Positions 9,617 to 17,564 of a stretch of 30,294 bases of DNA are shown here, in pieces. This stretch comes from a virus. Each line of letters opens with the position of its first letter. The first letter of the stretch is position 1. Below the pieces are notes generated by a model. It saw only the letters and a program-made list of their open reading frames with translations, was not told where the DNA came from and did not search any database. A program made the position numbers and the translations under genes. Location: the IMG/VR virus record IMGVR_UViG_3300030101_000584, positions 1 to 30,294 of that record; one strand, written 5' to 3'.

Positions 9617-10138
9617 TTACGCAAAAGCTCTAGTATCATAACCAATACGTGCAGCCGAACCAAAACCAGCTATTAAACTTGCCGTACCTGACGATCTAAG
9701 CGCTGCCGCTGATGCACCAGCTTCCATACGCGATAACTGCGCTGTTAACTTGGTATCTTCTATAGCATCGTTGATTTGCATATTAGTTACATAGTTATTG
9801 AACTTATCTATAGCAATTTCAAAATCACTTTCTCGACCACCCTCGCGCAAAACTTGCATAGGTGTGCCGACTGCAATATCAACACCAGCGTAAGCAAACC
9901 CAGCTACAGCCTGACCTTGCGTTTTACGAAACGCCATCCGCTTACGCTTGTTAGAAATAAGCACATTGTTGTTAATAATAGTACGTTGATTTTCTAATAA
10001 GTTTACATCACGCTCGATAATCTGTGCATTAAACTCACCAACTCTTGCAGCTGCCGCTGCCGCTTTGTTAGCAGCTTTCTTTTCTGCTATACCGCCAGCA
10101 ACTTGCGTACCCATCATTATTAATGGCAGTGCTTCCAT
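9617..10138 (-). CDS. internal virion protein, T7 gp14-like
   Basis: 173 residues, close to the 196 of T7 gp14. It begins with a short hydrophobic segment ('LPLIMMGTQVAGGIA') followed by an Ala/Lys helix, then 'QAVAGFAYAGVDIAVGTPMQVL', a pattern I associate with gp14-type internal virion proteins. In that family the protein forms the outer-membrane part of the ejection channel. Its place between the gp13-like gene and the large inner-core proteins is the same as in T7. The start overlaps the end of the upstream gene by 19 bases. The Ala-rich C-terminus ends with 'RIGYDTRAFA'. Confidence 0.75.
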   Translation of the reverse strand: MEALPLIMMGTQVAGGIAEKKAANKAAAAAARVGEFNAQIIERDVNLLENQRTIINNNVLISNKRKRMAFRKTQGQAVAGFAYAGVDIAVGTPMQVLREGGRESDFEIAIDKFNNYVTNMQINDAIEDTKLTAQLSRMEAGASAAALRSSGTASLIAGFGSAARIGYDTRAFA

Positions 10139-10566
10139 TTCGCGTACCTTTCGTAATCTAAACCATCTGGTCCATACTTGTGCATTAGACCTTCGCTTGT
10201 AAAACCTAAAAACTTTGCAAGCTTATGTGCGTTTGTAAAATCTGATCTAACAACAGCTTGTACCCTTGTCAGCTTCAGTCTAGTTATTGCGGCATCTAAC
10301 TCACGTTTAACTAAACGTATTGTTTGTATCCGCTTACCTTGCATTTCTCGCGTAGGCAAAAACCAAGCTTCTGCTACACCTTCCCATACAGGCGCTAGAC
10401 CTGTAACAGCGTAAACCTTGCCATTGTCTATAAGTGCCAAACCTCTACCCGGCTGCAAATAAACAGGCATTGCAGAAAGAACTAAACCTAACTGCGAATT
10501 GTTTTGCAACGGAACCCGATCCGCTACATCTAAAACGTGAACTTTACTAAGTGGTCTTGCTATCAT
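10120..10566 (-). CDS. internal virion protein, T7 gp13-like with GNAT-type fold
   Basis: 148 residues similar in plan to the T7 gp13 family, whose members look like GNAT acyltransferases. Strand-like segments 'GLALIDNGKVYAVTGL' and 'AEAWFLPTREMQGKRIQ' come first, then a helix 'VKRELDAAITRLKLTRVQAV', and the C-terminal 'FLGFTSEGLMHKYGPDGLDY', which matches the usual end of GNAT domains (a neutral G-F-x-x-E-G-x-x-x-K-Y-G-P-D-G turn). In phages this gene sits next to gp14 and probably assists assembly of the internal core. Whether it binds acyl-CoA is unclear. It overlaps both neighbours: four bases with the upstream tail gene (ATGA type) and 19 bases with the downstream gene. Confidence 0.75.
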   Translation of the reverse strand: MIARPLSKVHVLDVADRVPLQNNSQLGLVLSAMPVYLQPGRGLALIDNGKVYAVTGLAPVWEGVAEAWFLPTREMQGKRIQTIRLVKRELDAAITRLKLTRVQAVVRSDFTNAHKLAKFLGFTSEGLMHKYGPDGLDYERYAKWKHCH

Positions 10567-12566
10567 TTATCAAAAGTATTCATCCTCGGATACAGTGCTA
10601 ATACTGTCAAAGGTAGTGGCTGTGTCTGTTGTAAGTATATTCTATCATCATCATCAAAGCCACCCGGAAACTCAACATCTTTATCGCCGGAGAAAAGAGG
10701 AACCGCCGTATCCATATCCATTGAACTATCGCGGAAAAAGATACGATCCGTTTCGGAGCTATCGTTACCTACTTCTACGCCCACTGTTTCAAATAATCGT
10801 ACTGTAATACCGTGTATTCTTTTCGGCTTGCCCTGACTTGTACCGTCAGAAGATCCGCTTTCAATGCGTAGCGTTTGCATATTAGATGTGTACCCATACC
10901 CAATAGCAGCGCTAGTTGCAGAGAAATTAAGTGCTATAGACGCGCTTGATACTGTTTTGTTCGCATGACTTGCGCCGTTAGCAAGCACAGAAACCGTTTC
11001 ACCTTCTAAATGATACAACGTACTAAAACTATTAACCGCACTGCCCGAATACGATAGACCGCTATCTACAAAAAATGCAGACGTAGTATTGCTACCGAAA
11101 TCAAAATCTTTCATGCGCTCTACATATCGCCGGGTAACACTATTGATAGTGCGTTTTACAATCATGTATAGCTCGTCATTACCTGTGTCCGTAGGTAACG
11201 TTGCAATGCTTTCGACCACTGCCGAACTGCCGCTAAACGTGCCACCTATCGTATGTTTATGCCACGCAACAACTTGCTCTTCACGCCGATACGTTAAACC
11301 TACTAGTGTGCCATCTGCACGAATAGCCCACACAATATTTTCTGGCTCTTGTTGGTACGCAAAACTTTCTAGGCCACCTTCCGTAATATGTTCTGCTAAC
11401 ACTGTAAGATCCGGCGCTTGATACCCGGCTGTATTTACTTCACCAATATATTTAAACTCTCTTACTTTTCTATTGCCGCGTTGCAGAAACAACGTTACAT
11501 CTGCGACCTGTACAGGCTCTGTATTAGCCGATCCGTAGTTAGAATACTTACGAATTTGCGTTGTAGTCGGCGTTATAGGACCGTCATTTGTAGTTGTAAG
11601 CACGTATTCACCGCCGGAAGTACCAATAGTAAGCACTCGCGTAGCTGATAAATACCTAATATTGTTTACTTGATTTGATGCAATCGTGTAAATAAGAGCG
11701 TCATCTGCGTTTGTTCCTGTAGTAAAGTTAAGATAATCTGCGCTTTTACTAAACCATAACGTTTGTGGGTTGTTGTTTGTTGCTGCAAAAACAAGTCTTT
11801 GTTCAAAAAACGTAACAACACTTGGGTAATTATCAGTACCTGACAGTGATGGATTAGGCGATCCTGTTATTGTTGCTGTGGCAAATGTCCAAGCGTTGTG
11901 ATTTGTACGCGATAAAGTACGAATTGCATAGCTTGGATGTACAAAATACATAATATCTGCACTTTGCGCGAACCGTAAATTAAATATGTCAGCCGCTGCG
12001 TATGGCGTTGCTACTTCAAATATTTCATCTACTGCCCCAGCTGACGCATATGTTGTAAAGTTTGTTGTGTTAATGTTGTTGCCAAACAAATCTTGCAACG
12101 TAAATGTATTTGTTGTGACGTTAGCCACCTTATAGTTACGACCATTTAATTCTGTCATGCCGACAACATTATCTAAAAATATTTCATCACCATTGCTATA
12201 GCCATGAGAAGATATTGTTACTACGCCGGGGTTTGCTTTTGTTACAGCTGTAATATTTTGTGCCGATCCTTTTAAAACTTGAGAGCCGTTGCGATACACA
12301 CGCATAACTTGATCCCCAAACACAAGTATGTATGTATCTGTGGTTTTAAACTGAAATGGTATAAGCCTACTTTTTACACTGCTATCTTTTACAGTGCCAA
12401 GATACTGAGTACCCGGTCTACGTGTAACGCCGCCGTGTGGTTGCACCACCATGTTAGTTAAATCTGATAAGCCAGCCTTGTATTTCTCTAGCGTAATACG
12501 CCCTTCTAAGCGTGGCGATATTTCACCAGCTGTAAATGTGCTTAGTGAAGGTGCAGATCTTGCCAT
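10563..12566 (-). CDS. tail tubular protein B / tail nozzle, T7 gp12-like
   Basis: 667 residues, beta-rich, with the diagnostic N-terminus 'FTAGEISPRLEGRITLEKY' followed by 'GLSDLTNMVVQPHGGVTRRP' and 'RLIPFQFKTTDTYILVFGD', typical of podovirus tail nozzle proteins. These form the distal tail tube below the gp11-like ring and attach the fibres. The middle contains 'FFEQRLVFAATNNNPQTLWFSKS', another hallmark of this family. The start overlaps the stop of the tail tube A gene by one base, so the two are translationally coupled, as expected for partners needed in a fixed ratio. The order gp11-like then gp12-like is the usual one. Confidence 0.9.
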   Translation of the reverse strand: MARSAPSLSTFTAGEISPRLEGRITLEKYKAGLSDLTNMVVQPHGGVTRRPGTQYLGTVKDSSVKSRLIPFQFKTTDTYILVFGDQVMRVYRNGSQVLKGSAQNITAVTKANPGVVTISSHGYSNGDEIFLDNVVGMTELNGRNYKVANVTTNTFTLQDLFGNNINTTNFTTYASAGAVDEIFEVATPYAAADIFNLRFAQSADIMYFVHPSYAIRTLSRTNHNAWTFATATITGSPNPSLSGTDNYPSVVTFFEQRLVFAATNNNPQTLWFSKSADYLNFTTGTNADDALIYTIASNQVNNIRYLSATRVLTIGTSGGEYVLTTTNDGPITPTTTQIRKYSNYGSANTEPVQVADVTLFLQRGNRKVREFKYIGEVNTAGYQAPDLTVLAEHITEGGLESFAYQQEPENIVWAIRADGTLVGLTYRREEQVVAWHKHTIGGTFSGSSAVVESIATLPTDTGNDELYMIVKRTINSVTRRYVERMKDFDFGSNTTSAFFVDSGLSYSGSAVNSFSTLYHLEGETVSVLANGASHANKTVSSASIALNFSATSAAIGYGYTSNMQTLRIESGSSDGTSQGKPKRIHGITVRLFETVGVEVGNDSSETDRIFFRDSSMDMDTAVPLFSGDKDVEFPGGFDDDDRIYLQQTQPLPLTVLALYPRMNTFDK

Positions 12567-13171
12567 TAGAAACGCGCCTCGACAAAATCATTAGCTTCAA
12601 TACGCTCTGGCGCACCTTCAGTTGCGTCCTGAAACGTACTTTCTTTAAGTTTTCTATCGTAATCAGCTGCCGATAGCTGCCGTACAGTAGTAGATCCTGT
12701 AATTGCATACGATATTTCATACGCTAATCTAGCTGCTAACGTTTCAATTAGCCCGGCATCATACTGTTGTGGGTCTGTAATCCGCGCAACATACTTGATT
12801 TTTGCAGTACCTTCGTCCGTTAATAGCTTGCGACCCTCAATAATAAACGCCGGAGTATCGCTATTACTTCGCATATTATCAAACGGAAACGTTAATGTGC
12901 CGTTGCTAAACTCTAAAACGCGCAAACAAAATGGGTCTGTAGGTAAAGCATACTGTTTACCGTAGCCGTATGTAGGCGCTGTACTTTCTTGTGCTAGCTC
13001 TGCCCTACGAATTAAACAATTCCAAGGATGCGATCTAAACACACTATCTCTTACCGCTTCGTATCGCTGGTTAACAATGCGCGCTGGTTTGCTGTTTTCA
13101 TCTAGCGCAGTAATATTAGATGCACCTAAACTGTTTAGCGCATAGTTAGCAATATCAACGGTACTTGTCAT
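12566..13171 (-). CDS. tail tubular protein A, T7 gp11-like
   Basis: 201 residues, the usual length for the gp11 adaptor ring. The N-terminus 'VDIANYALNSLGASNITALDE' and the motif 'RYEAVRDSVFRSHPWNCLIRRAEL' are the family hallmarks, followed by 'YGYGKQYALPTDPFCLRVLE'. The C-terminal half is helical ('LIETLAARLAYEISYAITGS'). The protein forms the dodecameric ring linking portal to nozzle. It is the first gene after the intergenic terminator at 13191-13217, so its expression depends on readthrough of that terminator or a nearby start of transcription. A GGAG ribosome binding site lies upstream of the ATG at 13169-13171. Confidence 0.9.
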   Translation of the reverse strand: MTSTVDIANYALNSLGASNITALDENSKPARIVNQRYEAVRDSVFRSHPWNCLIRRAELAQESTAPTYGYGKQYALPTDPFCLRVLEFSNGTLTFPFDNMRSNSDTPAFIIEGRKLLTDEGTAKIKYVARITDPQQYDAGLIETLAARLAYEISYAITGSTTVRQLSAADYDRKLKESTFQDATEGAPERIEANDFVEARF

Positions 13172-13190
13172 TCTCTATCTCCAATAAAAA

Positions 13191-13217
13191 AGAGGGGGCG
13201 CAAACGCGCCCCACTCT
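13191..13217 (-). terminator. rho-independent terminator between head and tail genes
   Basis: On the minus strand GGGGCGC-GTTT-GCGCCCC forms a perfect 7-bp GC stem (13206-13212 with 13195-13201), extendable by GAG/CTC with a bulged base, followed by CTCTTTTTT. It lies in the 47-bp gap after the decoration-like gene and before tail tube A. Its likely effect is to reduce tail gene expression relative to capsid genes. Confidence 0.85.
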
Positions 13218-13218
13218 A

Positions 13219-13680
13219 TTAGTCTAGAACGTACTTAATGGTAAGTTCAACAGTACCAGTGCCAGCTGCACCGCCCATTGTTACCGTTACAGGAACACCG
13301 TCCTCGTTAGCGTCTAACTCTGTGCCGGAGCCTAGAGCTAGTGTAGCAAGGATGTCTACCTTTTGCGCTGATGTAGAAGCCGCAGCTGCTTTATACGCTG
13401 CCGCTGACGCGCTTACTGCGCTACCAGCTGCGTTAGTATGTGCAGCAAAACCTACAGACAAGGTTGTAGATGAACCCATTGCATCATGTGCAAGTGATCC
13501 TTCTAACAATCTTGCCCCATCAGGCATGATAAACATTTCAATAACGTCACCAGACGCTAAAGAAGATGCTTCAAAAGTACCATGAGCAACTCTAATTCTG
13601 CCACTCATTTCGTTTGCCTTATTCATCACAGCTGGTGTAGCGCGTGAATTAGTGCGTTGGGTTGAATAAACAGTAGCCAT
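13219..13680 (-). CDS. probable head decoration / capsid cement protein
   Basis: 153 residues, rich in Ala, Gly, Ser and Thr, with alternating strand-like segments. Examples are 'GDVIEMFIMPDGARLLEGSL', a central Ala/Ser-rich stretch, and 'VPVTVTMGG' and 'GTVELTIKYVLD' at the end. No catalytic motif is visible. Immediate position after the major capsid gene, small size and beta character fit a capsid-decorating protein, which many phages encode at this place. The family is not one I can name, so the role is inferred. A strong AAGGAG site precedes the ATG, with only 12 bases between this gene and the capsid stop, and a terminator directly follows. This indicates high expression together with capsid. 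Confidence 0.7.
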   Translation of the reverse strand: MATVYSTQRTNSRATPAVMNKANEMSGRIRVAHGTFEASSLASGDVIEMFIMPDGARLLEGSLAHDAMGSSTTLSVGFAAHTNAAGSAVSASAAAYKAAAASTSAQKVDILATLALGSGTELDANEDGVPVTVTMGGAAGTGTVELTIKYVLD

Positions 13681-13692
13681 TAGTCAGTCTCC

Positions 13693-14553
13693 TTATTCGT
13701 TACACGCAATTTCTACTACTTTTTCTTCTTCCATGCGAGTTGCCCCGATGGATTGACAGTAATAGACTTGCGTTGAGTATGACTTATCGGCACGTTCATC
13801 AATCCGAGCAGACGGTTCTTTACCGATTGCCAGCTTGATACCGTCACTGGCAAAAGCAATAACCTGACGGTCACTGTTGCTGTCAGTGTTCAAACGATTA
13901 GATACGATAAAATTAAAGCCAACAAATGAATTAAGATCACCTGTTGCCAAAGCTTTTACAGTATTAAAATCACTTGACGTTACGGTTGTATTGTTAAGCA
14001 GATCAGAGATTTGCTTTGGCGATACAATAATATGCCGCGTGATGGATGGGTCAACACTGTTACTATCTAATACTTCTTTAGCACTTAGAAGTTTCGCAAT
14101 AGTTAACCCGGCGCTGCCATGTGCAATTTTCTGACCAGCTGGAAGCGTTGTAGAAGTGCTACCATCTTTACCAGTAGTTGCAGTGCCAAGAGCCGCAGTA
14201 ATAATTACATCATCCATTGCTCTGCCCATAGCTGCCGCCGCTGCTTGAGAATAAGTAGATGTTGGATCAGCAAGCAAGCGCACTTTGTCTTGATCGTCAA
14301 TTAAATCTGCATATTCATAATCAGCCATAGTTACCATACGTCTGCTATGCGGTGTTTCCACCAATGGCGTGTCTGCATGGCGTGAGGTTCGTAGAACAGC
14401 TGCTGCTGCACCTACTTGATCGAAAAAAGCTTTTTCACCGTTCACACTCTCACTGTCAACTGCATTACGCAGCAACGAACCCTTTTGCTGTGATAGCATC
14501 TGGATGTTCGCGGAGAACTGTTGAACAAAAGCTGTAGTTATTTGAGTAGACAT
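13693..14553 (-). CDS. major capsid protein
   Basis: 286 residues with the HK97-like pattern of the podovirus capsid group that includes Bordetella phage BPP-1-like and related marine phages. The N-terminus 'VQQFSANIQMLSQQKGSLLR' is followed by 'KAFFDQVGAAAAV', 'HSRRMVTMADYEYADLIDDQDK' (pieces shown), the helix 'AAAAAMGRAMDDVIITAALGTAT', then the hallmark 'RHIIVSPKQISDLLN' and 'FNFIVSNRL'. The C-terminus 'YYCQSIGATRMEEEKVVEIAC' is typical. Identification is supported by location between scaffold and a decoration-like gene. A strong ribosome binding site (AAGGAGA, 6 bases before ATG) and a 125-bp leader separate it from the scaffold gene. No protease cleavage region is visible at the N-terminus. 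Confidence 0.92.
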   Translation of the reverse strand: MSTQITTAFVQQFSANIQMLSQQKGSLLRNAVDSESVNGEKAFFDQVGAAAAVLRTSRHADTPLVETPHSRRMVTMADYEYADLIDDQDKVRLLADPTSTYSQAAAAAMGRAMDDVIITAALGTATTGKDGSTSTTLPAGQKIAHGSAGLTIAKLLSAKEVLDSNSVDPSITRHIIVSPKQISDLLNNTTVTSSDFNTVKALATGDLNSFVGFNFIVSNRLNTDSNSDRQVIAFASDGIKLAIGKEPSARIDERADKSYSTQVYYCQSIGATRMEEEKVVEIACNE

Positions 14554-14678
14554 AAGTCTCTCCTTATTACAGTTTCAGTTAAAGTTTGCTGCGCTTCGGT
14601 TATCCCATAAGGGCCAATGCTACTATTTAGGTTAGCTACTCCGCTTGACGCACAAGCTTGACGTTCTGGGCCTTTCGG
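14554..14678 (-). promoter_or_regulatory. capsid gene leader with short direct repeats
   Basis: The longest gap within the head genes. It contains an 11-bp direct repeat TTCGGTTATCC (14595-14605 and 14674-14684, the second overlapping the scaffold stop), a direct repeat GCTTGACG (14643-14650 and 14656-14663) flanking a CAAGCTTG palindrome, and the AAGGAGA site for the capsid gene. I see no clear sigma70 promoter. A leader affecting capsid yield is an inference. Confidence 0.4.
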
Positions 14679-15545
14679 TTATCCAGCAAAATAAGTACGC
14701 AAATGCAAAGCTTCATCAATATAGTTTTGATGTTCGGCATGGAATTTATCCCAATAAGGAGATCCTTGCGCGACCACTTCATTATATCGCTGTCTTGCGT
14801 CTTGCGAACTCATAACTACTTCAGTCGTTTCACCGACTAAATTATCTTCTCCTATAAGTTCAGCCATTTTATGAAACGCTCTTACAATTGCCGGGTGATC
14901 CCCTAACAATCTACCGTCTGCTAGCTGCACTTCAGAAAAAATCCTAAGATCATCTTCACTCATAACAGTCTGTGACGCTGACCTTGCCATTTCTAAGCGC
15001 TGGTCAAAATGATCGCCAAACTGTTGTCGTAACTCTTGCTCCCCGGAAAAACGTACTTCCTCTGCGCGCTGCTCTAAAACTTGCCGACCATTGTTTACTT
15101 GCTCTTGATACAAGCCAGCAATCTCTGCCGCCTGTTTGTTTGACAAGCCTAGCTCGTAAGCTTTGTTGCGAAAAGCATCAAAAGACGTTTCGTCAAATAC
15201 CTCCGTTTGTTCTAGCTCATAGCTGCCCGGATCTTGTGGTGCGCCTAATTTTTGATAAACTGCGCGCCATTCATCTGGCGTAGCAGATTGACCGGGTATC
15301 ACTACCTTATCAGCGCCGATCATTCTCTGCGCGCTAATATGGCTCTTTGCTAGTTCGTTTGCACTTGTAAACTTGTTTATCAAAGGATCTTGCTGATACG
15401 TTTCATCTAACGCATCAAGCCAATTACCTTCGCTTACAGGTTGTGCAACTTCTTGTTGTGCAACTGGTTCCTGTACTACAGGCTCCGCTGCAACTGCTTC
15501 AGCGACTTCTTGAGGTCCAGCATCTTGGGTTGTCTCTTCGCTCAT
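14679..15545 (-). CDS. head scaffolding protein
   Basis: 288 residues, acidic, Glu/Gln/Ala-rich and almost entirely helical. The N-terminus has low-complexity 'EEV/PVVQEPVAQQ' repeats, typical of scaffold proteins. The central part carries 'LAKSHISAQRMIGADKVVIP' and 'DEWRAVYQKLGAPQDPGSYEL', a signature I associate with podovirus scaffold/capsid assembly proteins (L-G-x-P-x-x-P-x-x-Y). The C-terminal part is a helical region ending 'YIDEALHLRTYFAG'. It lies directly before the major capsid gene, where T7 gp9-type scaffolds are found. It directs procapsid assembly and leaves the head before DNA packaging. Confidence 0.88.
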   Translation of the reverse strand: MSEETTQDAGPQEVAEAVAAEPVVQEPVAQQEVAQPVSEGNWLDALDETYQQDPLINKFTSANELAKSHISAQRMIGADKVVIPGQSATPDEWRAVYQKLGAPQDPGSYELEQTEVFDETSFDAFRNKAYELGLSNKQAAEIAGLYQEQVNNGRQVLEQRAEEVRFSGEQELRQQFGDHFDQRLEMARSASQTVMSEDDLRIFSEVQLADGRLLGDHPAIVRAFHKMAELIGEDNLVGETTEVVMSSQDARQRYNEVVAQGSPYWDKFHAEHQNYIDEALHLRTYFAG

Positions 15546-15553
15546 TTAGTTTC

Positions 15554-15766
15554 CTATCTTTGTTTTTTTCCTTCAGCCAACATACTGACGATCAATAGTA
15601 TTGCTGCGCGCTGGCCTTCTTGGAAAGCTGATTGATGGGGATCGCCAGAAACAAAAGTGGTTGTCTCAAAAGCAAAACGCTTTTTAAGATCACTAAGCAC
15701 TTGCTCCCCATCCTCCGTATTAAATGTACGTCGATAGGCGAGTTTTAATTGTTCTAATTCCTTCAT
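15554..15766 (-). CDS. Bbp19-like small virion-associated protein
   Basis: 70 residues matching the Bbp19-like pattern: 'AYRRTFNTEDGEQVLSDLKK' followed by 'TTFVSGDPHQSAFQEGQRA' and a final hydrophobic helix 'ILLIVSMLAEGKK'. The family is named after a Bordetella phage protein and recurs between portal and scaffold in such phages. Its exact function is not established. The start overlaps the portal stop by 4 bases (ATGA), and eight bases separate it from the scaffold gene. Confidence 0.8.
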   Translation of the reverse strand: MKELEQLKLAYRRTFNTEDGEQVLSDLKKRFAFETTTFVSGDPHQSAFQEGQRAAILLIVSMLAEGKKQR

Positions 15767-17376
15767 ATTTGTCCACGTTCACGCGCATCAGACGCGACTT
15801 TTAACGCCGGTGCTAGCTTCTGCGCTTGATCTGCTAAAGACGCTTCTTGTTGCGCTTGTGCTTGCGCTGCTTGCGCTTCTGCTCTTTGTCTGCGTAATTG
15901 TTCTACTTCACTTCTACTACGCACTACACGCGCCGGAATACCTGTTGTTTCGACTAAATACTGCACAAGCTTATCATCATCTAGATAATCCATTACTGGC
16001 GCTACTTGCTGCATCTGCAACAAGACTTCAAAACCACGCAACATTGATTGTAAATCTGTCATTTTCTGCGCTTTCGCTAGTGGCGATACATATTCAATAT
16101 CTATATCCTGACCTTGAAGCTGCTCCGGCGCGGCTGGGAGAAGACCGTTACGGAGCAGCAATGCAAAGGATCTGGAGATTAACGGCTGGAGCAATTCGGC
16201 TTGTAGCCTACCCAAAACAGGCCCAAGCAACCGCATCTTCTCTTCGTTCCTTTGCAAGACTTCGGTAGCAGTCATAGACGGTCCGTTTGCCATTAGCAGC
16301 TGATCTACAAAGAAAGCTTGCCTGATAGCGTTACGTCTTTGCTCTTCCATATTTAAACCTAGAGGGTTGTTTGCTCCTATCTGCAACGGCTCTAGTCTAT
16401 CTCTTGTACCTGTACGGTAAAAGTTTAAAGCCCCCGGTGTTGTCCTGACAGGCAACATAAACCCATCATCAGGAACCATTAGCGGAGGGTCGATCTGTTT
16501 TTGTGCAGCCCTAATTGTTGTTTCTGCCATTTTGTTTAGCATTTTAGTATCTGGCAGCGCGTTCATTGCCGGGCTACGTCCGTAGGTACTAACACTATCC
16601 TTAACAAAACGCGGAACCATAAACGGAAATTCATCAAAACCGCTTTCAGATAGTAGCTGTCGTGTATTAGCTGTATAGTAAATAGACGCTACAGGCTTGC
16701 TTTTCTTTGCTCTACCTTTGCCATCTTTGCGTGGGTGTACCACATGAATAATAGGATGTTCCTTAAATGGCTCACTATCTAAACTTTTTTTGATTTCTTG
16801 CGGTAAGTTTTCTTCGCCAAACTGCATAGCAATGCTACGCGCTGTTAGTTTAAACTTACGATACACCGTATCTACGCGACCTTCTGCATCTTCACTAATG
16901 CAAATTTCCGCAATATGCCGAGACGAAAACCGTAAACCTTCTGGCGCACTTTCCACATAAAAAGCAGCTGTACCGAATACAACTAAATCATAATAAAGTT
17001 CATGTATTTCTTGTTGGAAGTTAGATCTATGAAACGCTTGATACATTTGATCTATACAAACTTCTAACCATTCGTTTGCTGCATCGTCCTGTTGTAGTTC
17101 CGGGTTACGATAGCGCATAGAAAACCACGGCGTACTAGGAGAAGTAAGCATACCGTGTAGACTACTTGATAATAATTCTACAGCATGGATTGCAGTACCA
17201 TCAAACAACAACTCTGTACGCTTATCACCTTGCTGTCGTTTCTTAGTAATGTCTGCTTTTCGCGGCAACATAAAATCTGCTAGCTGTTGCCAATGGCTTT
17301 CCCAATTAGATCTTTGCGTTTGCAACGTCTTTAAACGCCTATCAAGCTGCGCTATCATAGGTAAAACTTCAGCCAT
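15763..17376 (-). CDS. portal (head-to-tail connecting) protein
   Basis: 537 residues, the usual size of T7-like portals. The N-terminus contains 'RSNWESHWQQLADFMLPRKA', then 'TELLFDGTAIHAVELLSSSL' and 'GMLTSPSTPWFSMRYR', the hallmarks of the bacteriophage head-to-tail connecting family. 'ALPDTKMLNKMAETTIRAAQ' and 'DPPLMVPDDG' in the middle and 'GPSMTATEVLQRNEEKMRLL' near residue 370 are also typical. The C-terminal 50 residues are Gln/Ala-rich and helical, likely forming the crown. It makes the dodecameric DNA channel at one vertex and docks the terminase. It overlaps its upstream neighbour by one base and the Bbp19-like gene by four. Confidence 0.93.
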   Translation of the reverse strand: MAEVLPMIAQLDRRLKTLQTQRSNWESHWQQLADFMLPRKADITKKRQQGDKRTELLFDGTAIHAVELLSSSLHGMLTSPSTPWFSMRYRNPELQQDDAANEWLEVCIDQMYQAFHRSNFQQEIHELYYDLVVFGTAAFYVESAPEGLRFSSRHIAEICISEDAEGRVDTVYRKFKLTARSIAMQFGEENLPQEIKKSLDSEPFKEHPIIHVVHPRKDGKGRAKKSKPVASIYYTANTRQLLSESGFDEFPFMVPRFVKDSVSTYGRSPAMNALPDTKMLNKMAETTIRAAQKQIDPPLMVPDDGFMLPVRTTPGALNFYRTGTRDRLEPLQIGANNPLGLNMEEQRRNAIRQAFFVDQLLMANGPSMTATEVLQRNEEKMRLLGPVLGRLQAELLQPLISRSFALLLRNGLLPAAPEQLQGQDIDIEYVSPLAKAQKMTDLQSMLRGFEVLLQMQQVAPVMDYLDDDKLVQYLVETTGIPARVVRSRSEVEQLRRQRAEAQAAQAQAQQEASLADQAQKLAPALKVASDARERGQI

Positions 17377-17564
17377 TAGTACATTCCTCCATACCCGGAC
17401 ATTAATGTTTTACGCTTTTTACTTTTAGCGCCGCCTTGTGTACGACCAGCCATACGCTGATTTAGACGCTCAACGGGATCTACTGTTGCGTTTTTCATTC
17501 TTTTTGCTGGTTGTGCGGATCTCTTACCCATAGCGCCAGCTATATTTTTTGGTCGTTTACCCAT
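17376..17564 (-). CDS. small basic protein of unknown function (62 aa)
   Basis: Very basic (about 30% Lys/Arg) with two 'MGKR' motifs, ending 'KKRKTLMSGYGGMY'. It overlaps the neighbours on both sides by one base, so it is translated as part of the head operon. The Lys-rich segment followed by a Met/Gly/Tyr tail resembles the tails of the tiny basic proteins at 27312-28048 in this same window. It may bind DNA or a virion component, but this is only inferred from charge and operon position. Confidence 0.65.
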   Translation of the reverse strand: MGKRPKNIAGAMGKRSAQPAKRMKNATVDPVERLNQRMAGRTQGGAKSKKRKTLMSGYGGMY

